A DNA stretch of 64,000 nt. Origin: Lacipirellulaceae bacterium. Its GTDB lineage: Bacteria > Planctomycetota > Planctomycetia > Pirellulales > Lacipirellulaceae. Location of the stretch: the NCBI GenBank assembly GCA_040218535.1, contig JAVJRG010000012.1, positions 124,001 through 188,000 on the forward strand. The letters run 5' to 3'. This document shows positions 50,934-59,885 of the stretch, piece by piece; position 1 is the stretch's first letter; each line of letters starts with the position of its first letter. The notes beneath the pieces were generated by a model. It was given only the letters and a program-made list of their open reading frames with translations. It was not told the DNA's origin and did no database searches. The position numbers and the translations under genes were made by a program.

Positions 50934-51814
50934 GTCGCCACCCCCATTCCTAGATGACCCAGTCTCGGGTAATCCAGACGACTCAGACCAAGCAACAGGT
51001 CACCCGAAAAAAGATGCGCCGTCCAACCGTGGAAGGCGGCAAGCAGCAGGAGTGGAAATGTTAGAGCGATATGAACGAATAGCCAGCCCTTCAATCGCCA
51101 CTGCAATGCGTCGTGGTAATCGAGGTCGTCTCGACGACGTATTAATGAGAATAACTGTTCCGCCGTTTTGCGTTCTGCATCTGAAAGGTATCGCGTAGCT
51201 TCCGTGAGATCTGCCATTAATTGTTTGCGTCGCTCACTGGTTGGCCGCAAGCGATACTGCCAGCTACGTCGACTGGCGAAGTAGCTGCTGAGATGCTGAT
51301 CGTAATACTCCCCCAAGGTTACTTGCCCGGAGGTTCTCACCGTTGCGAGGATGGTTGATTGTGCGTGGTCGCGAATGAGTTGTCTTAGGCGAGGGATTTC
51401 TTCGTAGAGGACTTCTTCGCCAACTCGGGCCAAACGTTGTGGTAAGGTTCGGGTCCAATACAGGCCCAAGCAGCCACTGGCAATGGTGGCGGCGAAGACG
51501 CAAGCGAGGGTGGTTTCCAGGATGCCGTTGGGGAGCCGCCACTGAATGTGGAGCAAGAAAATGGCGATCGATGCAAAGCCAAGATAAATGTGCATCTGCA
51601 TCCACCAGGCAGATCGTCCCAGTGGTAGCGTTGGCAATCGTTTCCGCAGTGAATAGCTCGCTAGTACGATCATTGCCGCCATCAGCAGCCAGCCGCTATG
51701 AAACGCAGAACGTCCTAGCGAGAGTTCAACCCGGCGAACCCACCAAGCGATCAGCGCAACAGCAACGATTGCAATCGAGCTGTTGACGATTCGGCGGCGA
51801 GTGAAGGGGCGCAT
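50930..51814 (-). CDS. Membrane protein, cytochrome b/ferric reductase-like
   Basis: A protein of about 294 residues with four or five membrane helices at about 8-28, 40-55, 73-95, 100-120 and 245-275. Candidate haem-ligand His lie in QMHIYLGFASIAIFLLHIQWRL and in LFVHIALTFPLLLLAAFHGW, giving two pairs of His at helix ends as in b-type cytochromes. A cytoplasmic helical region sits between them. I choose ATG 51814 (MRPFTRRR) over the frame open to 51847. The gene is coupled to the decahaem cytochrome, so it probably delivers electrons from the membrane to it. Confidence 0.68.
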   Translation of the reverse strand: MRPFTRRRIVNSSIAIVAVALIAWWVRRVELSLGRSAFHSGWLLMAAMIVLASYSLRKRLPTLPLGRSAWWMQMHIYLGFASIAIFLLHIQWRLPNGILETTLACVFAATIASGCLGLYWTRTLPQRLARVGEEVLYEEIPRLRQLIRDHAQSTILATVRTSGQVTLGEYYDQHLSSYFASRRSWQYRLRPTSERRKQLMADLTEATRYLSDAERKTAEQLFSLIRRRDDLDYHDALQWRLKGWLFVHIALTFPLLLLAAFHGWTAHLFSGDLLLGLSRLDYPRLGHLGMGVAT

Positions 51815-51841
51815 TGAAGAGTTACTGTCAGGACTTTTTCT

Positions 51842-51959
51842 AACCACGAATAACTCGAATAGGACGAATACTTTCTGTCAAAGTGGCGTTGATCGAGAAC
51901 CTTATCTATTCGAGTTGAGAATGATAATTCTATTCGTGTTATTCGTTTAATTCGTGGTC
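51842..51959. repeat. Inverted pair of family-C intergenic repeats (ACCACGAATAACTCGAATAGG type)
   Basis: The left arm (51842-51872) and right arm (51930-51959, ..GTTATTCGTTTAATTCGTGGT) are imperfect inverted copies between two minus-strand genes of the cytochrome cluster. Confidence 0.75.
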
Positions 51960-52001
51960 AAAACAGAATCGCCAGAAAACTCACGAGCATTTACTTGACG
52001 A

Positions 52002-53765
52002 CTAGCGATCGAGCCAGCCAGATAATTCACCCAGATTGCCTAAGTCAATCCGTACTAGAGCGTCATGTGGGCAGGCAGCGACGCAAGCGGGTCCTGTCGG
52101 CTGGTTGTGGCACAGGTCACACTTCGTTGCTTTGGCAATTGGTTGGTGCGTGGATTCATCGATGAGAACTGAACCGCGTCGGTCACGAATCTCAACCATC
52201 TTGATATTGTCATACGGGCAACTGTTCGCGCAAGTGGTGCAGCCGATACAACTTTGATCGTTAATCCGCACCACCCCGGTTGCCGTATCACGCGCGATGG
52301 CGCCGGTTGGGCAGCCAATCATGCAGACCGGATCAACACAGTGCATGCAGGCGTGTGTAATTTGGATGGGTCCATGGCGTGGACCTTGTCGGACGAATCG
52401 GGGGTTATTGTCGTGCGTCGCCGCACAAGCGCGAACGCAATCGTCACAGCGGGTACAGCGCTCCAAATCAATAGCCATCGCTTGTTGACCATTGATCAGT
52501 CGCCGCTCAACTAAGAATTCGAGCTTGGCTTGATTCAGTTTCTTGCCCGGATTGGCATTCGGTGCTGAGCTAACCAGTTGCTGATTCGTCACGCCGTACA
52601 GGGGCTTGAGCGTCCACTCGGCCACCTTGGCCGGTGACAAGTGAGGCAGAACGAGAGCTTCCAAGGCCTCTCTGGGAATACGCAACACGTCGACGTATCC
52701 CAGTGCGCGAAGTGAGAACTCAAGCGAAATTGTTCTCTGCTCTTGGAAGGATCTTACTGCTTCCGAAGAGCCAAAGGCTTGACCTTTGCCCAGATAAGCC
52801 AGTGTGCGGTGACCACTTCCAAAGCGCTGACTGACCCGAGCGAATCCGGAACGCACGAGCAACAATCCGTCAGCCGATTGGTTCTCTTCAGCAATGACGG
52901 GCTCGCGCTCGACCGCATCGCCGCGCCTTCCTCGCAAGGTTGCTTCGTAGTTATCGTTCCAACTGAAATGTCCGTGCGACTCGAAGACAGTTGCCTCAGC
53001 AACCGCGTCGATCTGTGTCGTTGAAAGCGACTCCAACAATGGTGTTTCTCGAAGGTGCAATCGCAAGCTGTTTTGTCGATAGAGCCGTTCGACATGCAGA
53101 CGCAACGCTTCGGTGCGTCGCATGAGGTCGCGCAACCCTTGCCAACGAATCTCGACGACCGTCACTTCCCCCTCAGCGAAAACTGTTGCCGGTCGCTGAC
53201 TCCGTGTCATGGCGGCGTACTCGCCAAAGAGTTCACCGGGACCGAGCCGATCGTTTTCGGTGCCGGCAACAAGTCGGGGAACATCTTGCACAAATACGCG
53301 AGGCCCCTCAGCATCCTTGCGGACGGAGGTCAGACTGTCTGGATCGGATTCCACATCCGAGAGATCAAAGGATGCCGTCGCGGACGACTTGCCGTGGCGA
53401 ACTTCCGGCAGCTTGGGGTTAGTGGCCAACTGCCATAGCGCCGACCACCAGCTTCTTTTCCTCTCGGAGGGTCGTCCCATCGACTCCGCGGAGAGTCCAC
53501 TCAGAACGACGCGGACGTTCCCTTGCAGAATGAGAAATGCACTACTGCCATAGTCGCCCTCGCGGACGATGAAGTCTCCGCTCTTGTAGTCAACAATCCG
53601 TGTGTCGTTGAGAAGTAAGTCGCGAAGCGACAAACTTGCGGGAAACCTTTGGGCATCGATCTGGGCGAAGGGATCGAGCTGCAAGAGATGCTCGACATCG
53701 ACGTCACGCATCGACGGACTGAACGGCTGATCCCAACGCTGGGGACGGCTGACGGCGACTTCCAT
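52002..53765 (-). CDS. cNMP-binding domain - ferredoxin (4x[4Fe-4S]) fusion protein
   Basis: A 587-residue cytoplasmic protein. Two Crp/cNMP-binding modules come first: about 45-230 with an inserted loop (DFIVREGDYGSSAFLILQGNVRVV, GPGELFGEYAAMTRSQRPATVFAEGEVTVVEI), and about 250-400 (GLLLVRSGFARVSQRF). The ferredoxin part (about 425-575) has four Cys clusters: CTRCDDCVRACAATH, CMHCVDPVCMIGCPTG, CIGCTTCANSCPYD, and CDLCH..CVAACPHDAL. This is the layout of the electron-transfer subunits of molybdo-enzymes. It could link electron transfer to a nucleotide signal. No classical cAMP-binding Arg pattern was checked. It sits between the b-like/decahaem and tetrahaem genes. Confidence 0.85.
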   Translation of the reverse strand: MEVAVSRPQRWDQPFSPSMRDVDVEHLLQLDPFAQIDAQRFPASLSLRDLLLNDTRIVDYKSGDFIVREGDYGSSAFLILQGNVRVVLSGLSAESMGRPSERKRSWWSALWQLATNPKLPEVRHGKSSATASFDLSDVESDPDSLTSVRKDAEGPRVFVQDVPRLVAGTENDRLGPGELFGEYAAMTRSQRPATVFAEGEVTVVEIRWQGLRDLMRRTEALRLHVERLYRQNSLRLHLRETPLLESLSTTQIDAVAEATVFESHGHFSWNDNYEATLRGRRGDAVEREPVIAEENQSADGLLLVRSGFARVSQRFGSGHRTLAYLGKGQAFGSSEAVRSFQEQRTISLEFSLRALGYVDVLRIPREALEALVLPHLSPAKVAEWTLKPLYGVTNQQLVSSAPNANPGKKLNQAKLEFLVERRLINGQQAMAIDLERCTRCDDCVRACAATHDNNPRFVRQGPRHGPIQITHACMHCVDPVCMIGCPTGAIARDTATGVVRINDQSCIGCTTCANSCPYDNIKMVEIRDRRGSVLIDESTHQPIAKATKCDLCHNQPTGPACVAACPHDALVRIDLGNLGELSGWLDR

Positions 53766-53852
53766 GTGCTTCGCAGTTTTTAGTTGTCAGTGTTCAGTTT
53801 TCAAGCCCAAAGCTACTCACAATATTACGCCGTGTGCTTGCACCACGCTCGT

Positions 53853-54905
53853 TCATTTGTAGCTGCTCGGAGCTGGCAGCAACGGATCAATTGCTTGCAA
53901 GTCTTTTCCGTCGGCTGTCGAAGCAAACTCGTAGGCAGACTGGCCGATTCTCTCTGCCGCTGCCAGAAGTGCCTCGCGATTGTTGAGCTTTAACTTCACG
54001 CTGAGGGCAGCATCCATTGCGGCAGCAACGTGCGTATTATCCGTGAGTTTGCGAATTTGGTACAGACGTTTTTTTTGGGCCAAAGCTCGCTTGGCCGCGG
54101 TGATCCCGAACGCAGCTTTTTCAGTGGCTAAAGCTGTCGCTTTGAAGCTTGCTTCCAGGTCGGCCATCACTCCGACGACGAACATCACACGTAGCCGTTC
54201 GGGTGTCGAGGGCACATTGGTTTCACCATTGCCACGGAGAAAGTTATGCCGCACCATCCCTTGCGACCAGGCGACCAGTTCGAAGTCAGTACTCCCTGGC
54301 TTATGTCCGCCAACATTGACGAGCTTCTCGTTCGGCGAAGTATGGCACGCCAAACATTGTCGCGCGACAAGGTACAAGTTCGTCGGGTTGTTCATCCCCG
54401 CGGCAATGCTCTTCTGCAAACGTTGCTGACGATGCTCAGGGGATTCGCTCTCTCGCGTAGCCGTCGGCCCGCCATAGTCGGCGTGCAAGTCGACCCAATC
54501 CTTTGCCGCCCCGTGACAAGATTCACATGAGACGCCAGCCACGACACGAGTCCGTCCTTCAGTCTCCTGGCACGTGTAATGGCATTTGGTGCACGTCTCA
54601 TTGCGTTTGACACTTCTTAAACCTAACTTCTTTGCAATCTCTTTCGCTTCCGGCTTGCGATGCAAGGTTTCAAACGTGGCATAATGCGGCGTGGTCTTCC
54701 ATTGCCCAATCTCAGCCCCGTGACATTTCACGCAAGCATCAACGCCAAGGACGTTGGCGGGGTCGCACTTCGCCTGTATTTCTCGGAGCTTGGCTGGAAT
54801 ATTGCCCGGCAACGGCTTTGCGTCACTAGCTTGGCACGCTTGCGAAATCCCCAGCAGCAGCGACAGGCTGAAGGTTGTAACGATTTTGCGAATGTTGATG
54901 ACCAT
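53853..54905 (-). CDS. Tetrahaem c-type cytochrome (cytochrome c554 family)
   Basis: A 350-residue periplasmic cytochrome: signal peptide (TFSLSLLLGISQACQA) and four CxxCH motifs (CVKCHGAEIGQW, CTKCH, CESCHGAAKDWVDLH, CLACHTSPNEK). The pattern CESCHGAAxDW is typical of cytochrome c554-like tetrahaem proteins. A helical C-terminal region of about 120 residues follows. It belongs to the minus-strand cluster with the ferredoxin fusion upstream and a ferredoxin reductase-like gene further up. Confidence 0.87.
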   Translation of the reverse strand: MVINIRKIVTTFSLSLLLGISQACQASDAKPLPGNIPAKLREIQAKCDPANVLGVDACVKCHGAEIGQWKTTPHYATFETLHRKPEAKEIAKKLGLRSVKRNETCTKCHYTCQETEGRTRVVAGVSCESCHGAAKDWVDLHADYGGPTATRESESPEHRQQRLQKSIAAGMNNPTNLYLVARQCLACHTSPNEKLVNVGGHKPGSTDFELVAWSQGMVRHNFLRGNGETNVPSTPERLRVMFVVGVMADLEASFKATALATEKAAFGITAAKRALAQKKRLYQIRKLTDNTHVAAAMDAALSVKLKLNNREALLAAAERIGQSAYEFASTADGKDLQAIDPLLPAPSSYK

Positions 54906-54966
54906 GACTTGTACTTGGAAGGTGTGCCGAGAGAGTGGTTGGGAAAGTGTAGGTCATAGATTGGCG

Positions 54967-55404
54967 TAGGGTATTGCCGAGGCACGAGGCATACCAGGGT
55001 CAAGCCCCAGCAGCTTAGGGTTGCGTCAATCCTCGCAGAAGCTTAAGGATTCTTATCTAGTCGATTCAGGTAGATAAACAATGCTAGGAGCACTGCACCG
55101 AGGACCAGATAGTAGGGACTACCCACGATGATTCCGTAAACGACCCCGACAACTCCTCCTCCTACACAACTAAGGTTAAAAAGGCAGCCGTTGAACTTGT
55201 CGTGTAATTCCCACGCGTCCTTCATTCCATCATCCAACGCTTCCATCGGATTGATCGTCTCTGAATACCTCTCAAGAAGGCGCGGCTTTCTCTTCTCGCC
55301 GCAATGCTGCGATTTGTCTTCTCTCTGTTCTTCAGACATGTTTGAAGTTCTCGTGCGTTCACTGTATGGCTCGCAGTATGCCTCGTGCCTCGGCATACCC
55401 TACG
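54967..55404. repeat. Family-D repeat arms bracketing a small gene
   Basis: The left arm GGGTATTGCCGAGGCACGAG.. (54967-54995) and inverted right arm ..GCCTCGGCATACCCTACG (55376-55404) lie on either side of the small gene at 55043-55339, so the inverted pair encloses a coding sequence. The right arm would overlap a longer version of that gene. Confidence 0.82.
55043..55339 (-). CDS. Small hypothetical membrane protein enclosed by family-D repeats
   Basis: A 98-residue protein (ATG 55339, MSEEQREDKSQH). A charged N-terminus is followed by two hydrophobic segments (CLFNLSCVGGGVVGVVYGIIVG and YYLVLGAVLLALFIYL). A frame open to 55396 would translate the repeat arm, so I use the internal start. 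No family recognised. The position between repeat arms suggests that the gene and its brackets may have inserted together. Confidence 0.5.
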   Translation of the reverse strand: MSEEQREDKSQHCGEKRKPRLLERYSETINPMEALDDGMKDAWELHDKFNGCLFNLSCVGGGVVGVVYGIIVGSPYYLVLGAVLLALFIYLNRLDKNP

Positions 55405-55447
55405 TTTTTTCCCGAAGCGAGGCGGAAGCGTGGGAACGAGGTCCCCA

Positions 55448-56713
55448 TCACTCCAAGACCACATCTCCTTCTGGCACTGCAATGCAGGCTAGGCACTCAC
55501 CCTCGCCCAACTCAACGCCCGGAGGCTTCACGTGACTAACACTGCCTGCCAGGACTTTCACACGGCATTGGCCACAATTCCCAGCGCGACAACCTGAAGG
55601 AAGGTCGATCCCCGCGTGTTGTGCAGCGGCGAGGATCGTTTCCTGGTCACTGGTCCAACGGACCGTTTCACCTGTGCCCGTAAACTTCACGTCGCACGGT
55701 TCTCGGTCGAGCGTGTCGATTCCGCTGATCGTCGCTGGGCCGAAAGCTTCGAAATGAACATGCTCGCGCGGCACGCCCCACGCCCAAATCGCAGGCACGA
55801 GCGACTGCATCATGGCCGGCGGTCCGCAGATATAGAAGCGATAGTTGTTTGTTCCCAATTCCGACTGGAGATAATCGAGATCAATGTATCCGCAGTGATC
55901 GTAACCGGCGAGCGTTCCGTTGCCACGAGCATGATCCGCCGAGGAAGGACGTGAGTAAGCGGTGCGTACTCGTAGCTTCGGCAACTGTTCGCGGAGTTTC
56001 AAAAGCTCACCCGCAAACAGGCGCTCGTCACCGTTACGGAAACCGGCAAACAGCCACGCGTCGCGCATGTCCTGTCGCTGGGCCAGCGAGACAATCATGC
56101 TCATCATGGGGGTCATCCCGATCCCCCCCGCGATGAAGACCACAGGCAGAGAGTCGGAGGTATCAAAGAAAAAGCATCCTTGTGGTGCTTCACATTCCAG
56201 GGTCGAGCCGACAGCGACATGCTGATGAAAGTAACTACTCCCCAGCCCCGCGGGTATGCCGGGCGAGTTGGCGGGAGGCAAGGCGTGTTTGATGGTCACC
56301 CGATAGCGGTCGCTTCGCCAACGATCTGAAAGCGTGTAGCAACGAACCAAGGGGCGCTGCGGATCGCCTGTTGGCAAATGGAAAGTCAAATACTGCCCAG
56401 GTGCAAAGCTCGGCAACGGCTGGCCGTCGGTTGGTTCGAGATAGTACGAACGGCAGTGAAACGCTTCGTCTACGATGGCGGTTACACAAAAGGGCCGCGT
56501 CCCTTGCCACGCTTTCAAGGCGGGCTGGCTTGCTTTGGCCCACTGGAGCGCTGCTTCAAGCTGAGTGTTGAATTCGCGCTGCTGATGGGAACGTTGATCG
56601 GCTTTGCGCCTTTTAGCGCGTCGCCCACTGTGTGCTGCGAGACCTGCACGCAGACCTGCAGCGCCGAGTAAGGCAGCGCCGGAAAGCATTCCTATAGCAG
56701 GTTGGTCGAGCAT
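55448..56713 (-). CDS. Ferredoxin reductase-type flavoprotein with C-terminal 2Fe-2S domain
   Basis: A 421-residue NAD(P)H oxidoreductase. An N-terminal hydrophobic stretch (residues about 7-27) may anchor it. An FNR-like FAD-binding domain follows (about 85-195; PGQYLTFHLPTGDPQRPLVRCYTLSD), then an NAD-binding domain (about 200-320; FIAGGIGMTPMMSM, FYICGPPAMMQ). The plant-type ferredoxin domain (about 335-421) has SGCRAGNCGQCRVKV and a distant C in LACIAVP. It resembles the Hcr/HmpX-like or benzoate dioxygenase reductase families. It probably feeds electrons from NAD(P)H into the neighbouring cytochrome chain. Confidence 0.88.
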   Translation of the reverse strand: MLDQPAIGMLSGAALLGAAGLRAGLAAHSGRRAKRRKADQRSHQQREFNTQLEAALQWAKASQPALKAWQGTRPFCVTAIVDEAFHCRSYYLEPTDGQPLPSFAPGQYLTFHLPTGDPQRPLVRCYTLSDRWRSDRYRVTIKHALPPANSPGIPAGLGSSYFHQHVAVGSTLECEAPQGCFFFDTSDSLPVVFIAGGIGMTPMMSMIVSLAQRQDMRDAWLFAGFRNGDERLFAGELLKLREQLPKLRVRTAYSRPSSADHARGNGTLAGYDHCGYIDLDYLQSELGTNNYRFYICGPPAMMQSLVPAIWAWGVPREHVHFEAFGPATISGIDTLDREPCDVKFTGTGETVRWTSDQETILAAAQHAGIDLPSGCRAGNCGQCRVKVLAGSVSHVKPPGVELGEGECLACIAVPEGDVVLE

Positions 56714-56824
56714 GAAGAGTAGGCAGTGGGCAGTGGGCCGTGAAACGTAGTTTCTAATTCAACGCTCACATGGAAGTCGACTTTCTCTTTAGCGTTTCGC
56801 CGCGGAGCTTGCTCCGTGATGGCA

Positions 56825-58069
56825 TCACTTCGCAGTTTTCTCTTTCGCTGGCGCTGGCAACCTGCGAGCTAATTCAATCGCCTCGCGACTGACAGGCATC
56901 GCGGTGGGAGTTTCACCAACGGCGAATTGCACCCAATAGCCAGCCGAAAAATCAACCCACGCAGGCTGCAACAACAGTGCCTTGCCGTCGCGAACCATCA
57001 GTCGTGCATCGACTCGCCCCGCGTCTTCCGGCAAATCGCCCCACAGGCTGAATCCTTTTTCATTGAACACCATGCGCACCGCAAGGCGATCAAAGGGGAT
57101 TGATTGCTGCGGTTGGATTCCTGGAGTTGCCAGGTTTTCTGCCTGGGGACGACACCACAACTTCTTCTCGATCTCCGCGAATAGTCGTGCGCTAAGCTCG
57201 CCTGATTCAACCTGCAATGCTCCATTGAGTCTTTGGATTCGATCGCCGACGAAAGCCAATTCCTCTAACTCAACAAGCGCTTCGCCCGTGGCATCCTGGG
57301 GGAATCGCCCTGGGAGATAATCACTAAGTTTATTACCTGTGATAGTTCCCTGGGCAAAGCCAACGATCTGCTCGCCTCTCGAGTCCCACCGAATCTTACC
57401 TCGAAACTTACCCTCCAAACCTTTCAGGACGGGAGCACAATAGGAAAGCAGCCTTACTGGCAAAGCTGTAGCACTTGCATCGAGTTTCGCTCTCCAAGTG
57501 CCGTCGGCTTCTTGCTGGACGAGCGCCGAAATCGCGTTCGCCTCATTAGGATCAAGCTGTGCTGCCAAACGCAAACGCTCGAACTCACCAACCCGATCGA
57601 CTTGAAGACGAACGTTGTGAAGTGCCAACTCGTTCTTTGTCTCATCACCTCGTTTGGAATCGATGTTGAGTACCTCGATTCGCAGCAATAGTGGTTCTGC
57701 CGTTGGCGATTCCCACTCTCTTGCAGCGACTTTCAGTAACTCTCCGAGCGATTCCAGCTTGAGGCTGGCTTCCTTGATTTGAACGACATGCAAGTCGCCG
57801 AGTTTCCGCAGCTCGACTTGGTTGGCAGCGGCGAAATCGGCAAGCGTCGCGAAGGAAAACCTGGTGAGGCCGGGCTTTGGGTTTTGTTGAGCGGCCAGCT
57901 TAGGCGTTACGCGGAGACGTTCCGCGAGGCTCGCTTCTAACCGCTCGTGAGAACCGGGCAAATAGTGCGAACCGATCCAGCCGCTCGTCACCACGGTAGG
58001 TGCGAGGCAGAGCAGGAAAAAGCCGAGACGGCAAATCCTTTTGCGAGTTGTCTCGTGGAGTGTTGGCAT
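56825..58069 (-). CDS. Hypothetical exported/anchored protein
   Basis: A 414-residue protein with one N-terminal hydrophobic helix (RLGFFLLCLAPTVVTSGWIGSHYL). A large, mostly beta body contains repeated short segments (LHNVRLQVDRVGEFERLRLAAQLDPNEANAI, LLSYCAPVLKGLEGKFRGKIRWDSRGEQIVGFAQGTI, LQVESGELSARLFAEIEKKLW), somewhat like AsmA/TamB-type lipid-transfer proteins. I do not assign a family. It is upstream on the same strand as the ferredoxin reductase gene. Confidence 0.6.
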   Translation of the reverse strand: MPTLHETTRKRICRLGFFLLCLAPTVVTSGWIGSHYLPGSHERLEASLAERLRVTPKLAAQQNPKPGLTRFSFATLADFAAANQVELRKLGDLHVVQIKEASLKLESLGELLKVAAREWESPTAEPLLLRIEVLNIDSKRGDETKNELALHNVRLQVDRVGEFERLRLAAQLDPNEANAISALVQQEADGTWRAKLDASATALPVRLLSYCAPVLKGLEGKFRGKIRWDSRGEQIVGFAQGTITGNKLSDYLPGRFPQDATGEALVELEELAFVGDRIQRLNGALQVESGELSARLFAEIEKKLWCRPQAENLATPGIQPQQSIPFDRLAVRMVFNEKGFSLWGDLPEDAGRVDARLMVRDGKALLLQPAWVDFSAGYWVQFAVGETPTAMPVSREAIELARRLPAPAKEKTAK

Positions 58070-58106
58070 CCTTGCCTGATTGTTGCGTTTGCTTAGCTAC
58101 TTTTTT

Positions 58107-58722
58107 GAACCACAGAGGGCACGGAGAACACGGAGTTTTGTTTGAGAGCAATCCCCAACAGTTAGTACGCTCGCATCCAATCACTTATCAGTGTTCTTGA
58201 TAATTTGTCCTATACTTAGTCCGTCCTGAAGAGACTTGATCGTTGCTTTGATTTTGGACTTATCTAAGCTTAGTTCGCCTTCGTAGCTCCAGTCTCCGTT
58301 AATGTATTCCACCACCTCACATTGACCGTTGTTCCTCCAATCTAAAGAATGGCTTGTTAACTCATTGGCAAGCTGCTTAAGGTCAAGTGCTGCTTTTGCG
58401 CCCTGTTTCGAACGTACCAGAGCTAGGTATTCGACAATGGACCTTGAATCCTCCCATCGGTGATGAGAGAGGCCCCAAGCGACCAACACCGTGTTACCGT
58501 CACGATCTGTTATAGCAGTGCTACTATCTCCAATAGGCTTCCAAAAGAAATCATGTTCATTCTTTACATACCATGAACACACAAGAGCGACGATTGCGAC
58601 CAGCACCAAGACCACTTTCAACGAGAAGCGTTTTTGAAACTTCAATCTTCTACCTCGTTTGAAGCTTGATTACTAAGTCGATAGTTCATTCTCCTCCGTG
58701 TTCTCCGTGCCCTCTGTGGTTA
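58107..58722. repeat. Family-A repeat arms bracketing a small gene
   Basis: The left arm AACCACAGAGGGCACGGAGA.. (58107-58136) and inverted right arm ..TCCGTGCCCTCTGTGGTT (58689-58722) enclose the gene at 58181-58645. Confidence 0.85.
58181..58645 (-). CDS. Hypothetical membrane-anchored protein enclosed by family-A repeats
   Basis: A 154-residue protein: basic start (MKFQKRFSLK), one transmembrane helix (VVLVLVAIVALVCSWYV), then a soluble domain with NEHDFFWKPIGDSSTAITDRDGNTVLVAWGLSHHRWED. I do not recognise it. Small DUF-like lipoproteins of this form are common in planctomycetes. Low GC compared with neighbours by eye, and the enclosing inverted repeats suggest a mobile or recently acquired origin. 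Confidence 0.55.
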   Translation of the reverse strand: MKFQKRFSLKVVLVLVAIVALVCSWYVKNEHDFFWKPIGDSSTAITDRDGNTVLVAWGLSHHRWEDSRSIVEYLALVRSKQGAKAALDLKQLANELTSHSLDWRNNGQCEVVEYINGDWSYEGELSLDKSKIKATIKSLQDGLSIGQIIKNTDK

Positions 58723-58745
58723 AAAAAACTAAATGTTTCCATCAG

Positions 58746-59885
58746 TCAACGTTCCGCGGCCATCTTCATGAATAGTTCGTGGCGGGCTTTGATTTCTTCC
58801 AAGCTGTCGCCGCCGAACTTATCCACCACGGCGGCGGCCATTTCGAAGGCGACGACGTTTTCGATGATCACGCTGGCGGCGGATATCGCGCAGACGTCGC
58901 TTCGTTCGTAGCTGGCACCCTGCTCTGCTTTGGTCTCCATGTTGATCGACGCCAGCGGTTTGGCGAGCGTGCTGATCGGTTTCTTGGCGGCGCGGATGAT
59001 TAACGGCTGGCCGTTGGTCATGCCGGCTTCGAGGCCACCGGCGTTGTTCGTGGGGCGTTCGTAGCCAAGTGTGGGGGTGTTCTTCTTCGACTCGTCGTAG
59101 TGGATCGGATCGTGGACTTGGGAACCTGGGCGACGAGCTGCTTCGAAACCGAGACCGATCTCCACGCCTTTGATCGCTTGCACAGCCATCACCGCTTGGG
59201 CGAGGCGACCATCGAGTTTGCGATCCCACTGGGCATGCGTTCCCAAGCCAAACGGCAAACCATCGACGCGCACCTCGATGATGCCGCCGAGGGTGTCGCC
59301 ATCCTTACCGGTCTTGTCGATGTACTGCTTGATCGGCTCGTCACGGGCGAGATCGAGTCCGTAGACGATTGACTCGTCGCGAATCTGACGGAGTTCTTCC
59401 AGCGGCGCATCAACCGGCTCGATCTTTTCTTGGCCGATTTCAGTAACGTACCCGAAGACGGTGATGTCGAGCGCGGCAAGCAGTTGCTTCGCTAGCGCTC
59501 CGGCGGCGACGCGAACAGCCGTCTCGCGGGCGGAAGCGCGTTCCAACACGCCGCGGATGCTGCCGAGGTACTTCACCGCGCCGGTCAGATCGCCGTGCCC
59601 CGGGCGGGGACGTTCGAGGTCGTCCATCCGCTCGAGTTTGTAGTCTTTGTTGATCACTTCCAGAGCGATCGGGCTGCCGAGTGTCACCCCGTGCCACACG
59701 CCGGTGCGCACGTCGACCTTATCGGTTTCAATCCGCTGCCGCCCACCCCGTCCGTAACCGCCCTGGCGGCGTTTTAGCTCGAAGTTGATCGGTTCTTCAT
59801 CAATGGTAACGCCCGCGGGGAAACCATCGACGAGCGCAAGCAGCGTCTTGCCGTGGGATTCGCCAGCGGTGAAATAACGGAGCAT
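58746..59885 (-). CDS. aroC: Chorismate synthase
   Basis: Last step of the shikimate pathway: converts 5-enolpyruvylshikimate-3-phosphate to chorismate with reduced FMN. The 379-residue protein has all signatures: N-terminal GESHGK, RRQGGYGRGGRQRIE, GRPRPGHGDL-type ERPRPGHGDLTGAVKY, RASARETAVRVAAGALAK, GLEAGMTNGQP and RSDVCAISAASVIIEN. Length and motifs are normal. Start at 59885 (MLRYFTAGESHG). It stands alone between repeat-containing gaps. Confidence 0.97.
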   Translation of the reverse strand: MLRYFTAGESHGKTLLALVDGFPAGVTIDEEPINFELKRRQGGYGRGGRQRIETDKVDVRTGVWHGVTLGSPIALEVINKDYKLERMDDLERPRPGHGDLTGAVKYLGSIRGVLERASARETAVRVAAGALAKQLLAALDITVFGYVTEIGQEKIEPVDAPLEELRQIRDESIVYGLDLARDEPIKQYIDKTGKDGDTLGGIIEVRVDGLPFGLGTHAQWDRKLDGRLAQAVMAVQAIKGVEIGLGFEAARRPGSQVHDPIHYDESKKNTPTLGYERPTNNAGGLEAGMTNGQPLIIRAAKKPISTLAKPLASINMETKAEQGASYERSDVCAISAASVIIENVVAFEMAAAVVDKFGGDSLEEIKARHELFMKMAAER

